A stretch of 37,587 bases of DNA, taken from the NCBI GenBank assembly GCA_030603185.1, contig JAUVYG010000009.1, positions 1 through 37,587 of the forward strand. The letters are read 5' to 3'. The position numbers and the translations under genes are program-made. This document shows positions 26,939 to 35,383 of this stretch, in pieces. The notes under the pieces are model-generated. The model was not told the DNA's origin, ran no database searches, and saw only the letters and a program-made list of their open reading frames with translations. This DNA is from Actinomycetota bacterium. Its GTDB lineage: Bacteria > Actinomycetota > JAUVYG01. How positions within the stretch are numbered: the first letter of the stretch is position 1; each line of letters begins with the position of its first letter.

Positions 26939-27682
26939 TTAGACCTGGGCTTGGGACTGAATTCCCTGCAGGACTCCGGGTAGAATCTCTTCTCTCGCGA
27001 ACGCCAGGTCTTCATGTGTGTCTATCTCTGTCCAAGGCATCCCCTCAGTGCTGACGAAGGACACAGGATTTTCAACACAAAGTTTATCGATCACATGTTC
27101 GTAGAAACAGTCTAATTCATCGGACTCGATCATGGAATCCATCGTCTCAACCATAGTCTTGGCACGCTCGGCGCCAAATGCCATGATCCCGATGTATTCA
27201 CCAGCAGAGATCTCCGGATCAAGCAGCTTAGAGATCCGGGACAGTTGTCCGGACTGCAGGTAGACCTTCATCTCTTCTTCAGCAAGATCTTTAACATCGT
27301 CGAGGACAATATGGGTCTGGTCCGATGCCACGGATCGGGCAAGTATCTCGGGATGATAGATGATGTCAGAGTTAAGCAGGCGAAAACCGTCCAAGATCCG
27401 ATCCTTGACTACCCACAACGAGTAAATGTTATTGGCCGTCGCATACTTTGGGTTGAAAACAAGCTCAATGCCGGCTTCAGGGTACTTGTCGACCAGGTAG
27501 TCTAGCTTCTCTGCCTGGTAGCCAGTGACTATCGTGATCCCACTTATTCCATTTGCTACTAGAGCCTCGAGCGAATACTCGATCAACGGTTTATCGCCAA
27601 GGGGAACAAGGCACTTTGGCATCTCTGCGGTGACCGGCATAAGCCGCTCACCTTTTCCTGCCGCCAATATCACTGTATTCAA
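26939..27682 (-). CDS. Nucleotidyltransferase, LicC-like (sugar/alcohol-phosphate cytidylyltransferase type)
   Basis: Activates a phosphorylated alcohol or sugar with a nucleotide, probably CTP. The N terminus ILAAGKGERLMPVT and MPKCLVPLGDKPLIEYSL are the nucleotidyltransferase signature. The NNIYSLW segment and the EIDTHEDLAFAREEI C terminus are typical of the LicC and phosphonate cytidylyltransferase group rather than glucose-1-phosphate enzymes. 247 residues, soluble. TTG start at 27682 with AAAGGA 7 nt upstream, starting 4 nt after the peptidase stop. Together with the dehydrogenase and phosphatidyltransferase it suggests a CDP-linked intermediate, possibly CDP-glycerol made from glycerol 1-phosphate; this is inference. 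Confidence 0.85.
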   Translation of the reverse strand: MNTVILAAGKGERLMPVTAEMPKCLVPLGDKPLIEYSLEALVANGISGITIVTGYQAEKLDYLVDKYPEAGIELVFNPKYATANNIYSLWVVKDRILDGFRLLNSDIIYHPEILARSVASDQTHIVLDDVKDLAEEEMKVYLQSGQLSRISKLLDPEISAGEYIGIMAFGAERAKTMVETMDSMIESDELDCFYEHVIDKLCVENPVSFVSTEGMPWTEIDTHEDLAFAREEILPGVLQGIQSQAQV

Positions 27683-27686
27683 AGAG

Positions 27687-28784
27687 TCATCCTTTCGCGG
27701 GTAATACTCGAAGTTCTTTCGGGAATGATGTCAGCATTTCAACCCCATCATCCCTCATTACGATCGTATCCTCTATCCTCACTCCACCGACGCCGGGAAT
27801 ATAGACCCCGGGCTCTATGGTGAAAACATTCATTGGCTCTAGACTCTCTTTGCCTGCGGGCGAAACGATCGGCCTCTCGTGTACCTCGAGGCCCACTCCA
27901 TGACCAAGTCCATGACCGAATGTCTCTGCTAGGCCATGCCTATCTAGTACCTCGCGAGCGATCTCGTGCACCTCAGATCCATTCATCCCTGGCCTGGCTC
28001 CAGATACCGCTGCAAGTTGTGCCTCCAGAGTCGCATCGTACATCTCGCGCTGCTTGTCACTCGCCTCACCCAAGACAAATGTGCGAGTGGTATCCGAGTG
28101 GTATCCATCGACCACGGCTCCAAAGTCGATGAGGACAAAGTCTCCTGCCTCGGCAGTTCTGTCACCGGGTACTGCGTGCGGGAGCGAACTGTGAGACCCG
28201 AAAGCGACGATGGTCTCAAAGGACACAGTCTCGGATCCGAACTTCTTCATCAAATACTCGAGTTCGTTCGCCACATGAGCTTCGGTCACACCGGGTACGA
28301 CATAAGGCAGCACAGCCTCGAGCGCCCGGTCCGCTATCGAGCAGGCCTTTCCAATGCTGATGACTTCCTGTTCAACCTTGACGGCTCTGATCTCTTCAAC
28401 GACGCCGGACATCTCGTACCACTCTCTTTGAAGATCGCCCTTTTGAAGCCGGCGCAGGTTGGCGACGGAAATGATATGTGCTTCGAACCCGATTCGGCCA
28501 GCTCGTAGTTCCTTTGTAATGTCAGCTGCGAGCTGGGTATATGCGTCGCGACCCCATTTTCGGATGCTCCATTCAGGAGCTTCGGTCTGAGCCTGCTCGA
28601 TGTATCGAAAGTCCGTATACAAGACTAAAAGGTCATCGGAAACAACAAGAGCTCCTTCTCCACCTCGGAATCCACTCAAGTAGGAGACGCTCTCAGGTCC
28701 GCTGATAACCATGGCTATGACGCCCTTTGTCCTCATGTGGAGCCTAAGAGACTCGATGCGCTCGCTATGAATCGGTGGCCTCAA
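27687..28784 (-). CDS. pepP: M24 family aminopeptidase (Xaa-Pro aminopeptidase-like)
   Basis: Cytosolic dinuclear metallopeptidase that removes N-terminal residues ahead of proline. An N-terminal creatinase-type domain (about 1-125) contains VISGPESVSYLSGFRGG. The catalytic pita-bread domain shows the metal ligands in LIDFGAVVDGYHSDTTRTF (two Asp), GHGLGHGVGLEVHE (His), TIEPGVYIPG (Glu) and GGVRIEDTI (Glu). 365 residues is the usual size of the short actinobacterial/firmicute form. TTG start at 28784 overlaps the aroQ stop as TTGA. Location just after aroQ, and often before efp in other genomes, is conserved; no efp is present here. Confidence 0.92.
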   Translation of the reverse strand: MRPPIHSERIESLRLHMRTKGVIAMVISGPESVSYLSGFRGGEGALVVSDDLLVLYTDFRYIEQAQTEAPEWSIRKWGRDAYTQLAADITKELRAGRIGFEAHIISVANLRRLQKGDLQREWYEMSGVVEEIRAVKVEQEVISIGKACSIADRALEAVLPYVVPGVTEAHVANELEYLMKKFGSETVSFETIVAFGSHSSLPHAVPGDRTAEAGDFVLIDFGAVVDGYHSDTTRTFVLGEASDKQREMYDATLEAQLAAVSGARPGMNGSEVHEIAREVLDRHGLAETFGHGLGHGVGLEVHERPIVSPAGKESLEPMNVFTIEPGVYIPGVGGVRIEDTIVMRDDGVEMLTSFPKELRVLPAKG

Positions 28785-29203
28785 CGCTCAAGTAGTGAGC
28801 GCAAGGCAAGCAGGTAACTTGAGTGTCCGAAACCCGAGATCTGCCCGATACATTCACCCGCTGTGACCGAACTGTGCCGGAATTCCTCGCGCGCGTAGAT
28901 ATTCGATAAATGCACTTCGACCACGGGGATAGGAATACTCGAAATCGCATCCCTAACGGCGATGCTGTAATGAGTTAACGCTCCGGGATTGATGATGACT
29001 CCGTCATGGTCAGCGAAATCCTGTAGCTTATCGACGATTGCACCCTCGTGATTCGACTGAAATGTCGTTGCCTCCATACCAAGATCCGCTGCGTAAGAGA
29101 GAATCGCGGCATCAAGATCCTCGATTGACAAACTACCGTACACCTCGGGCTCCCTGGTGCCCAACATATTCAGGTTAGGCCCATGTATCACTAGAATCTT
29201 CAT
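28781..29203 (-). CDS. aroQ: Type II 3-dehydroquinate dehydratase
   Basis: Third shikimate-pathway step, converting dehydroquinate to dehydroshikimate. The flexible lid and catalytic Tyr lie in GPNLNMLGTREPEVYG; NHEGAIVDKLQ, INPGALTHYSIAVRDA and VEVHLSNIYAREEFRHSS with the catalytic His complete the site. 140 residues is normal for this dodecameric type. The ATG at 29203 abuts the stop of the aroKB fusion. Confidence 0.96.
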   Translation of the reverse strand: MKILVIHGPNLNMLGTREPEVYGSLSIEDLDAAILSYAADLGMEATTFQSNHEGAIVDKLQDFADHDGVIINPGALTHYSIAVRDAISSIPIPVVEVHLSNIYAREEFRHSSVTAGECIGQISGFGHSSYLLALRSLLER

Positions 29204-30847
29204 CTAACCATTGCCTCTCATCATCGCCTCAAGCTCCTCAGAGACCAGCTCTTCGTCAACATTCTGTACAACGGGACATCCGATCTCAGATAGCAGAACG
29301 AAGGGAGTCTGCCCCTCTGACCTCTTCTTATCAGAACGTATTGCCCGCAGAATAGCACCGACTTCCTGCTCAGGCAAAGTAACTGGCAAGCCATATCCAT
29401 CCAATATTGAAATATGGCGATCAATCAATGACTGGGCCGCAATGCCAAGTCTATCAGCCAGTCGCGCAGCAAAGACCATCCCAACGGCGACTGCGTGTCC
29501 ATGCTTCCACCCCCCTGGAGAAGTTGCCTCTAGCGCATGCGCTAGGGTGTGACCGTAGTTCAGAATCCGTCGATGACCTGCCTCTTTCTCATCTTTTTGG
29601 ACCACATCCGCCTTAAATCGGCAGGCCTTTTGGATGATTCGTACGAGTGTCTCGACATCGAGGTCCAGAATATTCTGAGTTTCGGCCTCGATCAGGTCCG
29701 TGAAAACGTCACCGGTAAGCAGACCTGCCTTGACTATCTCTGCGACGCCACATAGCAGCTCATCCCTGGATAACGTCACGAGCGTGTCGGTATCGATAAT
29801 CACAGCCTTGGGCTGATAAAAGGAACCGATCATGTTCTTTAGACCATCAAGATTCACCCCGGTCTTCCCGCCAATACTGCTGTCGACCTGCGACAGCAAG
29901 GTCGTCGGGACTTGGATGAAGGGCATACCTCTCTGGTAGGTGGAGGCGACGAAGCCTCCGAGGTCCCCGATGACACCGCCGCCAAGCGTTACCAAAAGAT
30001 CCCGACGCTCGGCGCCCAGTTCGATCAGCTTTCGATGAACATCCCGGACAGTGTCCCAGTTCTTCATCTTCTCGCCAGAGTTAATGACTATGAACTCGGC
30101 CGTGAGACCTACGTCATCCAACACAGCGGCGACCTGAGCTCCATACAGCTTGTTGATCACCTTGTCTGTAAGCACAATGCATTTGCCAGAGGTGTGAGCC
30201 TGACAGACCCTTCCAATGTCTGAGAGCCGCCCGGATCCAATCATCAGTGGATACCTGCTAGACCCCCCAGGCACCTCGACGATCAGGTCACCCTGATCGA
30301 CTGAATCTTGATTTCCGGGGCCTTCGATTGTGGACATCACCTTTTGGGCCACAGCCTCTGGCGTCAAACCGTCTGTTTCAACAGTGTGAGTCGCAGCTCG
30401 TTCATATTTATTTTCCCTCTCACGAAGCAAGCGAGAGATCGCTCTGTGAGGATCACCGGAGGCAATTAGAGGTCTTGCGGCTACCTCACCCTTAAGCCTC
30501 TCAAAGACAACATCCGGGGATGCCTGCAAATAGACCACAGGGCCGACCTCACGCAAAGATGCCACATTCTCTTCAATAGTGGCTGCTCCGCCACCGCATG
30601 CGATCACTCTACCGCGGCCAGCTGCCGCCTTCTTGATAGCAGCGGACTCCAAGGCCCTGAATCCCTGCTCCTTTTGTGCTGAGAATATCTGCGCAACTGA
30701 CATCCCGGCCGCCTCTTCTATGGCGTGATCGATGTCAACAAACTCCATTCCATTGGACTCTGCGATAATCCGCCCAACGGTTGTCTTGCCGGAACCCATG
30801 AATCCGATTAGAGCGAGATTTCGGCGGGAAGATGAATCGGTGCTCAT
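29204..30847 (-). CDS. aroKB: Fused shikimate kinase and 3-dehydroquinate synthase
   Basis: Bifunctional protein of 547 residues that supplies shikimate-pathway steps 2 and 5. The shikimate kinase part (about 8-175) has Walker A GFMGSGKTT, the Asp of VDIDHAIE, the FRALE segment and the CGGGAA loop. The dehydroquinate synthase part (about 190-540) has INSGEKMK, VTLGGGVIGDLGGFVASTYQRG, PTTLLSQVDSSIGGKTGVN, CGVAEIVKAGL and the zinc-binding ILNYGHTLAHALE plus HGHAVAVGM. No stop or frameshift lies between the two parts, so this is a true fusion. ATG at 30847 overlaps aroC as ATGA. Confidence 0.96.
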   Translation of the reverse strand: MSTDSSSRRNLALIGFMGSGKTTVGRIIAESNGMEFVDIDHAIEEAAGMSVAQIFSAQKEQGFRALESAAIKKAAAGRGRVIACGGGAATIEENVASLREVGPVVYLQASPDVVFERLKGEVAARPLIASGDPHRAISRLLRERENKYERAATHTVETDGLTPEAVAQKVMSTIEGPGNQDSVDQGDLIVEVPGGSSRYPLMIGSGRLSDIGRVCQAHTSGKCIVLTDKVINKLYGAQVAAVLDDVGLTAEFIVINSGEKMKNWDTVRDVHRKLIELGAERRDLLVTLGGGVIGDLGGFVASTYQRGMPFIQVPTTLLSQVDSSIGGKTGVNLDGLKNMIGSFYQPKAVIIDTDTLVTLSRDELLCGVAEIVKAGLLTGDVFTDLIEAETQNILDLDVETLVRIIQKACRFKADVVQKDEKEAGHRRILNYGHTLAHALEATSPGGWKHGHAVAVGMVFAARLADRLGIAAQSLIDRHISILDGYGLPVTLPEQEVGAILRAIRSDKKRSEGQTPFVLLSEIGCPVVQNVDEELVSEELEAMMRGNG

Positions 30848-32007
30848 TGACCCAGTGATGAGATGTAGCCGTCGTAGTTACGCTTCATCTCAGTGAGTGA
30901 GTCTCCTCCGAATTTACGGATCATCTCGTTAGTTATAACTAGGGCCAGCATGGACTCTCCTACTACCGCAGCTCTGGGCACAGCAGTGACATCAGTCCTC
31001 TCAAAGATTGGACTGGCTTCCTCTTTTGTCTTCATATCCACGGTGTGCAGTGGCTTTCGCATGGTTGGAAGTGGCTTCATCGCAGCCTTAACAATAAGAG
31101 GCGAGCCTGTGCTCACCCCTCCCTCTATGCCACCCATGTGGTTACCACTGCGCTTGTAGCCACCCGTCGCCCTAGAGTCATCCTCATAGATCTGATCGGC
31201 CGCCTTACTACCTGGCATGCCCGCGATATCGAATGCGTCCCCGATCTCGACGCCCTTGATCGCTGGTATGCTTACGATAGCTTTGGCGATTAAGGCGTCA
31301 AGCCTGATGTCCCAGTGAACATGACTGCCTATTCCTACGGGAAGTCCAAGCGCAACCATCTCGAAGACCCCTCCGAGGCTATCGCCCTCGGCCGCGGCGG
31401 TTTTCACTTCCGCTTCCATCTTGGCGGCGATCTCAGCATCCAGACATCTTGTAGGGGCGGCATCTAGTGCTTCCGCGTCGCCCGGTCCAGGAAGACGGTC
31501 TGGCTGGTAGGCAATCGATCCGAGTCGAGTAACATGTGAGCAGATGACGATGCCGAACTCGGCAAGCATGGCTTTGGCCATAGCGCCGATAGCGACACGG
31601 CACGTTGTCTCGCGAGCACTCGCTCTCTCGAGAACATTTCGAATGTCATCGTGCCCCATCTTTAGTGCCCCAGCTAGATCGGCATGACCCGGGCGGGGCC
31701 TGGTAAGAGTCTCAAAATCTTCTGGAGCTGCTTCAACGGCCATAATGTCGGTCCAGTTGACCCAATCTTTGTTCTCAACGATCAGTGTGACCGGTGTCCC
31801 AAGAGTCTTGCCGTGCCTTACGCCCGAGGTGATCTTTACACCATCAGGTTCGATGGCACCTCTGCCACCGCGGCCGACGGAATGCCGACGCCGAGTCAAT
31901 TCATGATTTATGTCTGCTATTGATACAGGAAGACCCGCGGGAAATCCTTCACCTATTACTGTTAGAGCGGGCCCGTGAGATTCACCCGCTGTGAGATAAC
32001 GAAGCAA
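30844..32007 (-). CDS. aroC: Chorismate synthase
   Basis: FMN-dependent last step of the shikimate pathway. Signature motifs are YLTAGESHGPALTVIGEGFPAG, RRRHSVGRGGRGAIEPD, RPGHADLAGALKMGHDDIRN followed by LERASARETTCRVAIGAMAK, and TGGYKRSGNHMGGIEGGVS. 387 residues is the usual size of the actinobacterial form. TTG start at 32007 with AGGAGG 4 nt upstream. It heads the aroC-aroKB-aroQ-pepP-nucleotidyltransferase run, so the envelope genes downstream may share its transcription. Confidence 0.97.
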   Translation of the reverse strand: MLRYLTAGESHGPALTVIGEGFPAGLPVSIADINHELTRRRHSVGRGGRGAIEPDGVKITSGVRHGKTLGTPVTLIVENKDWVNWTDIMAVEAAPEDFETLTRPRPGHADLAGALKMGHDDIRNVLERASARETTCRVAIGAMAKAMLAEFGIVICSHVTRLGSIAYQPDRLPGPGDAEALDAAPTRCLDAEIAAKMEAEVKTAAAEGDSLGGVFEMVALGLPVGIGSHVHWDIRLDALIAKAIVSIPAIKGVEIGDAFDIAGMPGSKAADQIYEDDSRATGGYKRSGNHMGGIEGGVSTGSPLIVKAAMKPLPTMRKPLHTVDMKTKEEASPIFERTDVTAVPRAAVVGESMLALVITNEMIRKFGGDSLTEMKRNYDGYISSLGQ

Positions 32008-32045
32008 TATGCCTCCTAGCCGATGCGGCGATGTTTACCATACAA

Positions 32046-32074
32046 GTAATATGCCGAAACCAGCGGCAGAACAA
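32046..32074 (-). promoter_or_regulatory. Candidate promoter for the aroC operon
   Basis: On the minus strand TTGTTC (32069-32074) and TATTAC (32046-32051) are separated by 17 nt, placing a transcription start about 30 nt before the aroC TTG. Matches to the sigma-A consensus are three and four of six. The spacer contains a GCCG/CGGC inverted repeat. No terminator was seen after the pilus genes, so read-through is also possible. Confidence 0.35.
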
Positions 32075-32096
32075 AAGGTTTAAGGGAAGAAGCGTG

Positions 32097-32762
32097 CTAC
32101 TCGACAGAGCCTGATCCCGGCTCAGTCACCGGATTCGGGGTCTGGAAAGGATCACGAAACTTGTAAATGGCGTCGAAGAAACCGCGTTCTCTCAGTTCGA
32201 CGTCCCCGGTAACGCTTGAGACATCGTCAATCGTTCCTGCGTCAGCAACCACTTGAGCGTCGCTGGTAGCCTCATTTGGAATGGAGGTTTCCGATTCGAC
32301 CGACGGCTCGGACCCTTGGTCCGAAATTTCTGCTGGCGGATCGGTTGCGGGTTCACCCGTAGATTCTGTTACGAGGTTAGGATCAAATTCACCAGCTGGC
32401 GCTGGTAGGTCACGAGCGTTGTCACCGGATACCTCCTGAAAGATTGCCAACCAGACGCCCAATGACGCAATAACCAGCGTGGCTAGTATGCCTATCTGGA
32501 AGCGTTTGTCACTGAAGAAACTTCCATTCTTGCCGTTCTTTTCTTTGACATTATCTGTTCCATTTTCCTTTGGGGGGTCCACGGCATGTTTTCCGTTTCC
32601 ATTCCCGTTGCCGTTCTTGGGCTTATCTAGGGCATGCGCACCATTTTTGCCATTCTTGTGCCCATTACCATCAGCTGCCGCGGGTGTAGTATCAGCGGAT
32701 TCAGCCGGATCGGTTGGATCCAGTGGACCCTCGTCTCCTGGAATATCAGGTGTATCACTCAT
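32097..32762 (-). CDS. Membrane protein in the PilP position of the type IV pilus operon
   Basis: Protein of 221 residues without a recognised domain. It starts with an acidic/proline stretch, then a low-complexity Asn-Gly-Lys-rich segment (about 30-75, NGHKNGKNG-type), one membrane helix (about 88-107, IGILATLVIASLGVWLAIF) and an acidic outer part. The C terminus YKFRDPFQTPNPV resembles the RDPF ending of PilP and GspC-type proteins, and the gene follows pilM-N-O where pilP normally lies. No lipobox is present, so it is not a classic PilP lipoprotein. ATG at 32762 overlaps the pilO stop by 8 nt and has a GGGGGTG site; an upstream GTG at 32828 is less likely. Confidence 0.65.
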   Translation of the reverse strand: MSDTPDIPGDEGPLDPTDPAESADTTPAAADGNGHKNGKNGAHALDKPKNGNGNGNGKHAVDPPKENGTDNVKEKNGKNGSFFSDKRFQIGILATLVIASLGVWLAIFQEVSGDNARDLPAPAGEFDPNLVTESTGEPATDPPAEISDQGSEPSVESETSIPNEATSDAQVVADAGTIDDVSSVTGDVELRERGFFDAIYKFRDPFQTPNPVTEPGSGSVE

Positions 32763-33354
32763 CTGCCGCACCCCCTGTCGCTGCAACCTCTTCAACTGGA
32801 GCGCCATAATAGGATGTAGCGTCCACATTCACACGAAGCATATTCTCACCAGTTGCCCCGTCTCCACCATCTAATTTCTCGACGGCCACTCGAGAGACTC
32901 TCAAGTAGCGTGGGAAATTCTGCATTCGGTATAGGAAATCCAACACATCGAAGAACGTTCCAGTGACAGACATCTGAAACGGGATACTGCTGTCACCTGC
33001 TGCAACAGCTGAGGGAGTAAACGACCCCAGTACAACTCCTGAATCCTCGGCGAGCTGAGGTAGATCGACGATCAATGCCGGTATCTGGTCATTTTCTGGA
33101 ATGGCTTCACGCAGCTGAGAAAGACGTATCCGATTCTCTTTTGCACGTTTTTTAATCGATTGAGCCTGCCTCAGCGCGTTGTTCGCTTCAGCGATCTGAT
33201 CTTCCACCAATACTTGTTCGACCTTAAGCTCATTTGCTCTATCTACTTGCGGCTTAAGAAGCAAGAATACAATGGCTGCAAGAGCGCCAAGAGCCACGAC
33301 GGCGATGAGGATCAGCTGTTCACGAGGAGCCATCTTTGCCATGAAACTAGGCAT
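32755..33354 (-). CDS. pilO: Type IV pilus inner-membrane protein PilO
   Basis: Bitopic alignment-complex protein that pairs with PilN. 199 residues: short cytoplasmic start, a membrane helix at about 12-34 (LILIAVVALGALAAIVFLLL), a coiled coil (36-80) and a ferredoxin-like outer domain with IPENDQIPALIVDLPQLAEDSGV and FDVLDFLYRMQNFPRYLRV, as seen in PilO. The ATG at 33354 is chosen for its GAAGGGGG site 5 nt upstream. The gene starts just after the pilN stop. Confidence 0.9.
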   Translation of the reverse strand: MPSFMAKMAPREQLILIAVVALGALAAIVFLLLKPQVDRANELKVEQVLVEDQIAEANNALRQAQSIKKRAKENRIRLSQLREAIPENDQIPALIVDLPQLAEDSGVVLGSFTPSAVAAGDSSIPFQMSVTGTFFDVLDFLYRMQNFPRYLRVSRVAVEKLDGGDGATGENMLRVNVDATSYYGAPVEEVAATGGAADE

Positions 33355-33355
33355 G

Positions 33356-33931
33356 TCAGCCCCCTTCCGCTTCAAGCTGCTCATCTAGACCAAGGACGCT
33401 GGCAGAGAAGTCGAATCCGACAGATCCATTCTCTGGACTAAGAGTAGTGCCGTTCAAAAGAACATTCGCAAACTGCTCACTCGACCGTAGCCGTATAAAC
33501 AGTGAGGCAACGCCCTCGAAATTCGGAGCGACACCGTTAATCCTGAACGTTGCTCCAGCAGCGGAATCCCCATGGAAGCTGTCCAGCTGAACATTGTCGG
33601 GAATGATCAAGCTAATATGATCCAGTATCTCGGACCACAGGGTCTCGCCGGACTTTCTAGTTGATACAAGAGCCTCCTGGGCGCGAAGATTGGCCTCGTC
33701 TTGCTGGAAGACTTGATAGGTCTGAATAGCGGACTGGAGCAGCGCAGACCGTTCCTGCAATCTGACCAGTTTCTGCTCTTCAGTCTGAACTGTGGCAGCA
33801 AGTGATAGGTACGCCAATGCAACGAGGATGCCGACCACAATTGCGGAGAATCCCCCGATAATGGCTTTTTTGCGATTCCCTCGCTTAGCAACCAGCCTAC
33901 GTGGGACTAAGTTAATGTTCTCGGGAATCAT
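33356..33931 (-). CDS. pilN: Type IV pilus inner-membrane protein PilN
   Basis: Bitopic protein of 191 residues that binds PilM through its N-terminal peptide and PilO through its outer part. The N terminus ENINLVPRR is the conserved INLLP-type PilM-binding motif. A basic patch precedes one membrane helix (24-46), then a coiled coil and a PilN-type fold with LWSEILDHISLIIPDNVQLDS and FRINGVAPNFEGVASLFIRL. ATG at 33931 overlaps the pilM stop as ATGA. Confidence 0.92.
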   Translation of the reverse strand: MIPENINLVPRRLVAKRGNRKKAIIGGFSAIVVGILVALAYLSLAATVQTEEQKLVRLQERSALLQSAIQTYQVFQQDEANLRAQEALVSTRKSGETLWSEILDHISLIIPDNVQLDSFHGDSAAGATFRINGVAPNFEGVASLFIRLRSSEQFANVLLNGTTLSPENGSVGFDFSASVLGLDEQLEAEGG

Positions 33932-35076
33932 TTACTCAGCCCCCTTAGGCCCAAACCTACTGCTGCTGCCAGAGTGACTGGCGCCAATTCGTCAAAGATG
34001 CCTTTTGTTTTCAGTTTTTCATCAACAACGACCCTGGCAAGCGGATCCCCGAGTCGTACGTCGACGTTTAGAGCTTCGGATACAAAGGAGGTCAAATGGC
34101 TCAGCTGAGCTGCCCCTCCGCACATGACTACCTCATTGATGTTCAAGCTCGAGATGTCTTGCGAGAAGTAGTACTCCACCGAACGTCTGACTTCGTCAAC
34201 AAACCTGTATGCCTCAGTCTGCAGAACGGTGTTCACGCGAGTTTGGGTCTCATCGATCTCTTCCGTGGAATCCTGCAGCGGGTTGACCAGGCCATACTTG
34301 ACCTTCAATTCCTCGGCCTCTTCCACCGGGACACCAAGCCCATCCTGTAGAGCCTTCGTCAGGTCTTCGCCACCGAATGTGATCACTCGCGAGAATTGAG
34401 TGATATCTCCGAGAGCGACCACGACCGTGCTGAGCCTTGCGCCCATGTTCACAATCACTAGAGGTGGCTCTTCGGTCATAAGGATCTCATCTGATTCCTC
34501 GGACTCAGCCGCCAAGACCGGCTTTGAACCCGGAGGATTGCCCAGTGAACGAACAAGAGCCAAAGAGGAGAGATAGACCACCTCTGGGTTCAGTCCCGCT
34601 TTCTCAACACACCTAACAAAGCTGTCGATCATGTCTTCGTGGGCTGCGACCAGAAGCACCTTGAGCATCCTCTGTTGGTTATCGCCAACCGATTCGCCGA
34701 CAACGTGATAATCCAAGACAAGATTCTGGGGAGGAATTGGTATGTACTCTTGTGCCTGGAATCTGATCGCGCCCTTCAAGGCGTCCGGTTCCATATAGGG
34801 CAACTCAACCTGGCGCGCCAAGACCTTAGTGTTGGCGATACCGATCGTCACACCCTTGTTGACGATGCCCGTCTTCTTCCACAGCTCTTTGATCAGCTTC
34901 CCGACTTCATCGGTATCGCTGATCTCTCCATCCACGATCAATCCGTGAGGAATCTTTATCGCTCCCAATTTTTGGAGTCGCGGAAGTCCCTTGCCGGGCT
35001 TTAGCTCGACAACCCTTATTGATTCTGCCCCTATATCTAGGCCTATTCCGGTCTTAGGCCCTCCGAACAGCGCCAT
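33928..35076 (-). CDS. pilM: Type IV pilus assembly ATPase-like protein PilM
   Basis: Cytoplasmic actin-like protein (382 residues) that couples the pilus motor to PilN. Motifs are IGLDIGAESIRVVELK (phosphate 1), VNMGARLSTVVVALGD (phosphate 2) and VVMCGGAAQLSHLTSFV (adenosine), with the RFQAQEYIPIPP segment typical of PilM. ATG at 35076 with GGGAG about 7 nt upstream. It opens the pilM-N-O run; the motor genes pilB/T/C are not in this window. Confidence 0.95.
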   Translation of the reverse strand: MALFGGPKTGIGLDIGAESIRVVELKPGKGLPRLQKLGAIKIPHGLIVDGEISDTDEVGKLIKELWKKTGIVNKGVTIGIANTKVLARQVELPYMEPDALKGAIRFQAQEYIPIPPQNLVLDYHVVGESVGDNQQRMLKVLLVAAHEDMIDSFVRCVEKAGLNPEVVYLSSLALVRSLGNPPGSKPVLAAESEESDEILMTEEPPLVIVNMGARLSTVVVALGDITQFSRVITFGGEDLTKALQDGLGVPVEEAEELKVKYGLVNPLQDSTEEIDETQTRVNTVLQTEAYRFVDEVRRSVEYYFSQDISSLNINEVVMCGGAAQLSHLTSFVSEALNVDVRLGDPLARVVVDEKLKTKGIFDELAPVTLAAAVGLGLRGLSK

Positions 35077-35094
35077 TGCTTGCTCCCAACCTAG

Positions 35095-35277
35095 TTACAC
35101 GTCACCGATCTCAGGCTGTGCACGATCGATGTAGGTCTGCACATCATTCGCCTTGACCCGGTAATTCTTGCCCACTCGGACAGCCGGCAGGTTACCGCTC
35201 TTGAACAAGCGGTACACCGTCATGTTCGACACCCGAAGGATGTCGGCTACTTCTTTAACTGTCATTAGCTTCTGCAT
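35095..35277 (-). CDS. Small HTH DNA-binding protein, excisionase/MerR-like
   Basis: Protein of 60 residues consisting of one winged-helix domain. LMTVKEVADILRVSNMTVYRLFKSG is the HTH and LPAVRVGKNYRVKANDVQTYID the wing, as in excisionase-type and BldC-like regulators. There is no integrase or attachment site nearby, so a chromosomal regulator is more likely than a phage excisionase. ATG at 35277 is preceded by GGTGGA at 7-9 nt; a GTG 30 bases upstream is possible but sits on its own site. It lies 18 nt ahead of pilM, and direct repeats upstream of it could be its operator. Confidence 0.85.
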   Translation of the reverse strand: MQKLMTVKEVADILRVSNMTVYRLFKSGNLPAVRVGKNYRVKANDVQTYIDRAQPEIGDV

Positions 35278-35329
35278 AACACCATCCACCAGTACTATCG
35301 GACCCACCTTTTAACGGGTCTTTTCCTCA

Positions 35330-35344
35330 CCCCAGTTTTTGGGG
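35330..35344 (-). other. 5-bp hairpin at the start of the HTH leader
   Basis: CCCCA-GTTTT-TGGGG forms a perfect stem at 35330-35344. The predicted transcription start from the promoter just upstream falls at about 35346, so the stem would cap the 5' end of the mRNA. It lacks the T run expected of a terminator on the minus strand. Confidence 0.35.
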
Positions 35345-35352
35345 CGAAGTTT

Positions 35353-35383
35353 TATATAAGTCACAACAGTTAACATTAGGCAA
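35353..35383 (-). promoter_or_regulatory. Candidate promoter of the HTH-pilMNO operon
   Basis: Minus-strand TTGCCT (35378-35383) and TTATAT (35354-35359) lie 18 nt apart; shifting one base gives TATATA (35353-35358) with 19. They lie in an AT-rich 218-bp gap between the pilus-associated gene and the HTH gene. The gap also contains direct repeats and a leader hairpin; no ORF was seen in it. Confidence 0.45.

Noticed and set aside
35095-35277. Phage excisionase or integrative element
   Set aside because: The HTH protein resembles excisionases, but no integrase, attachment repeats or phage genes lie beside it; xerC at 17048 is a housekeeping recombinase.
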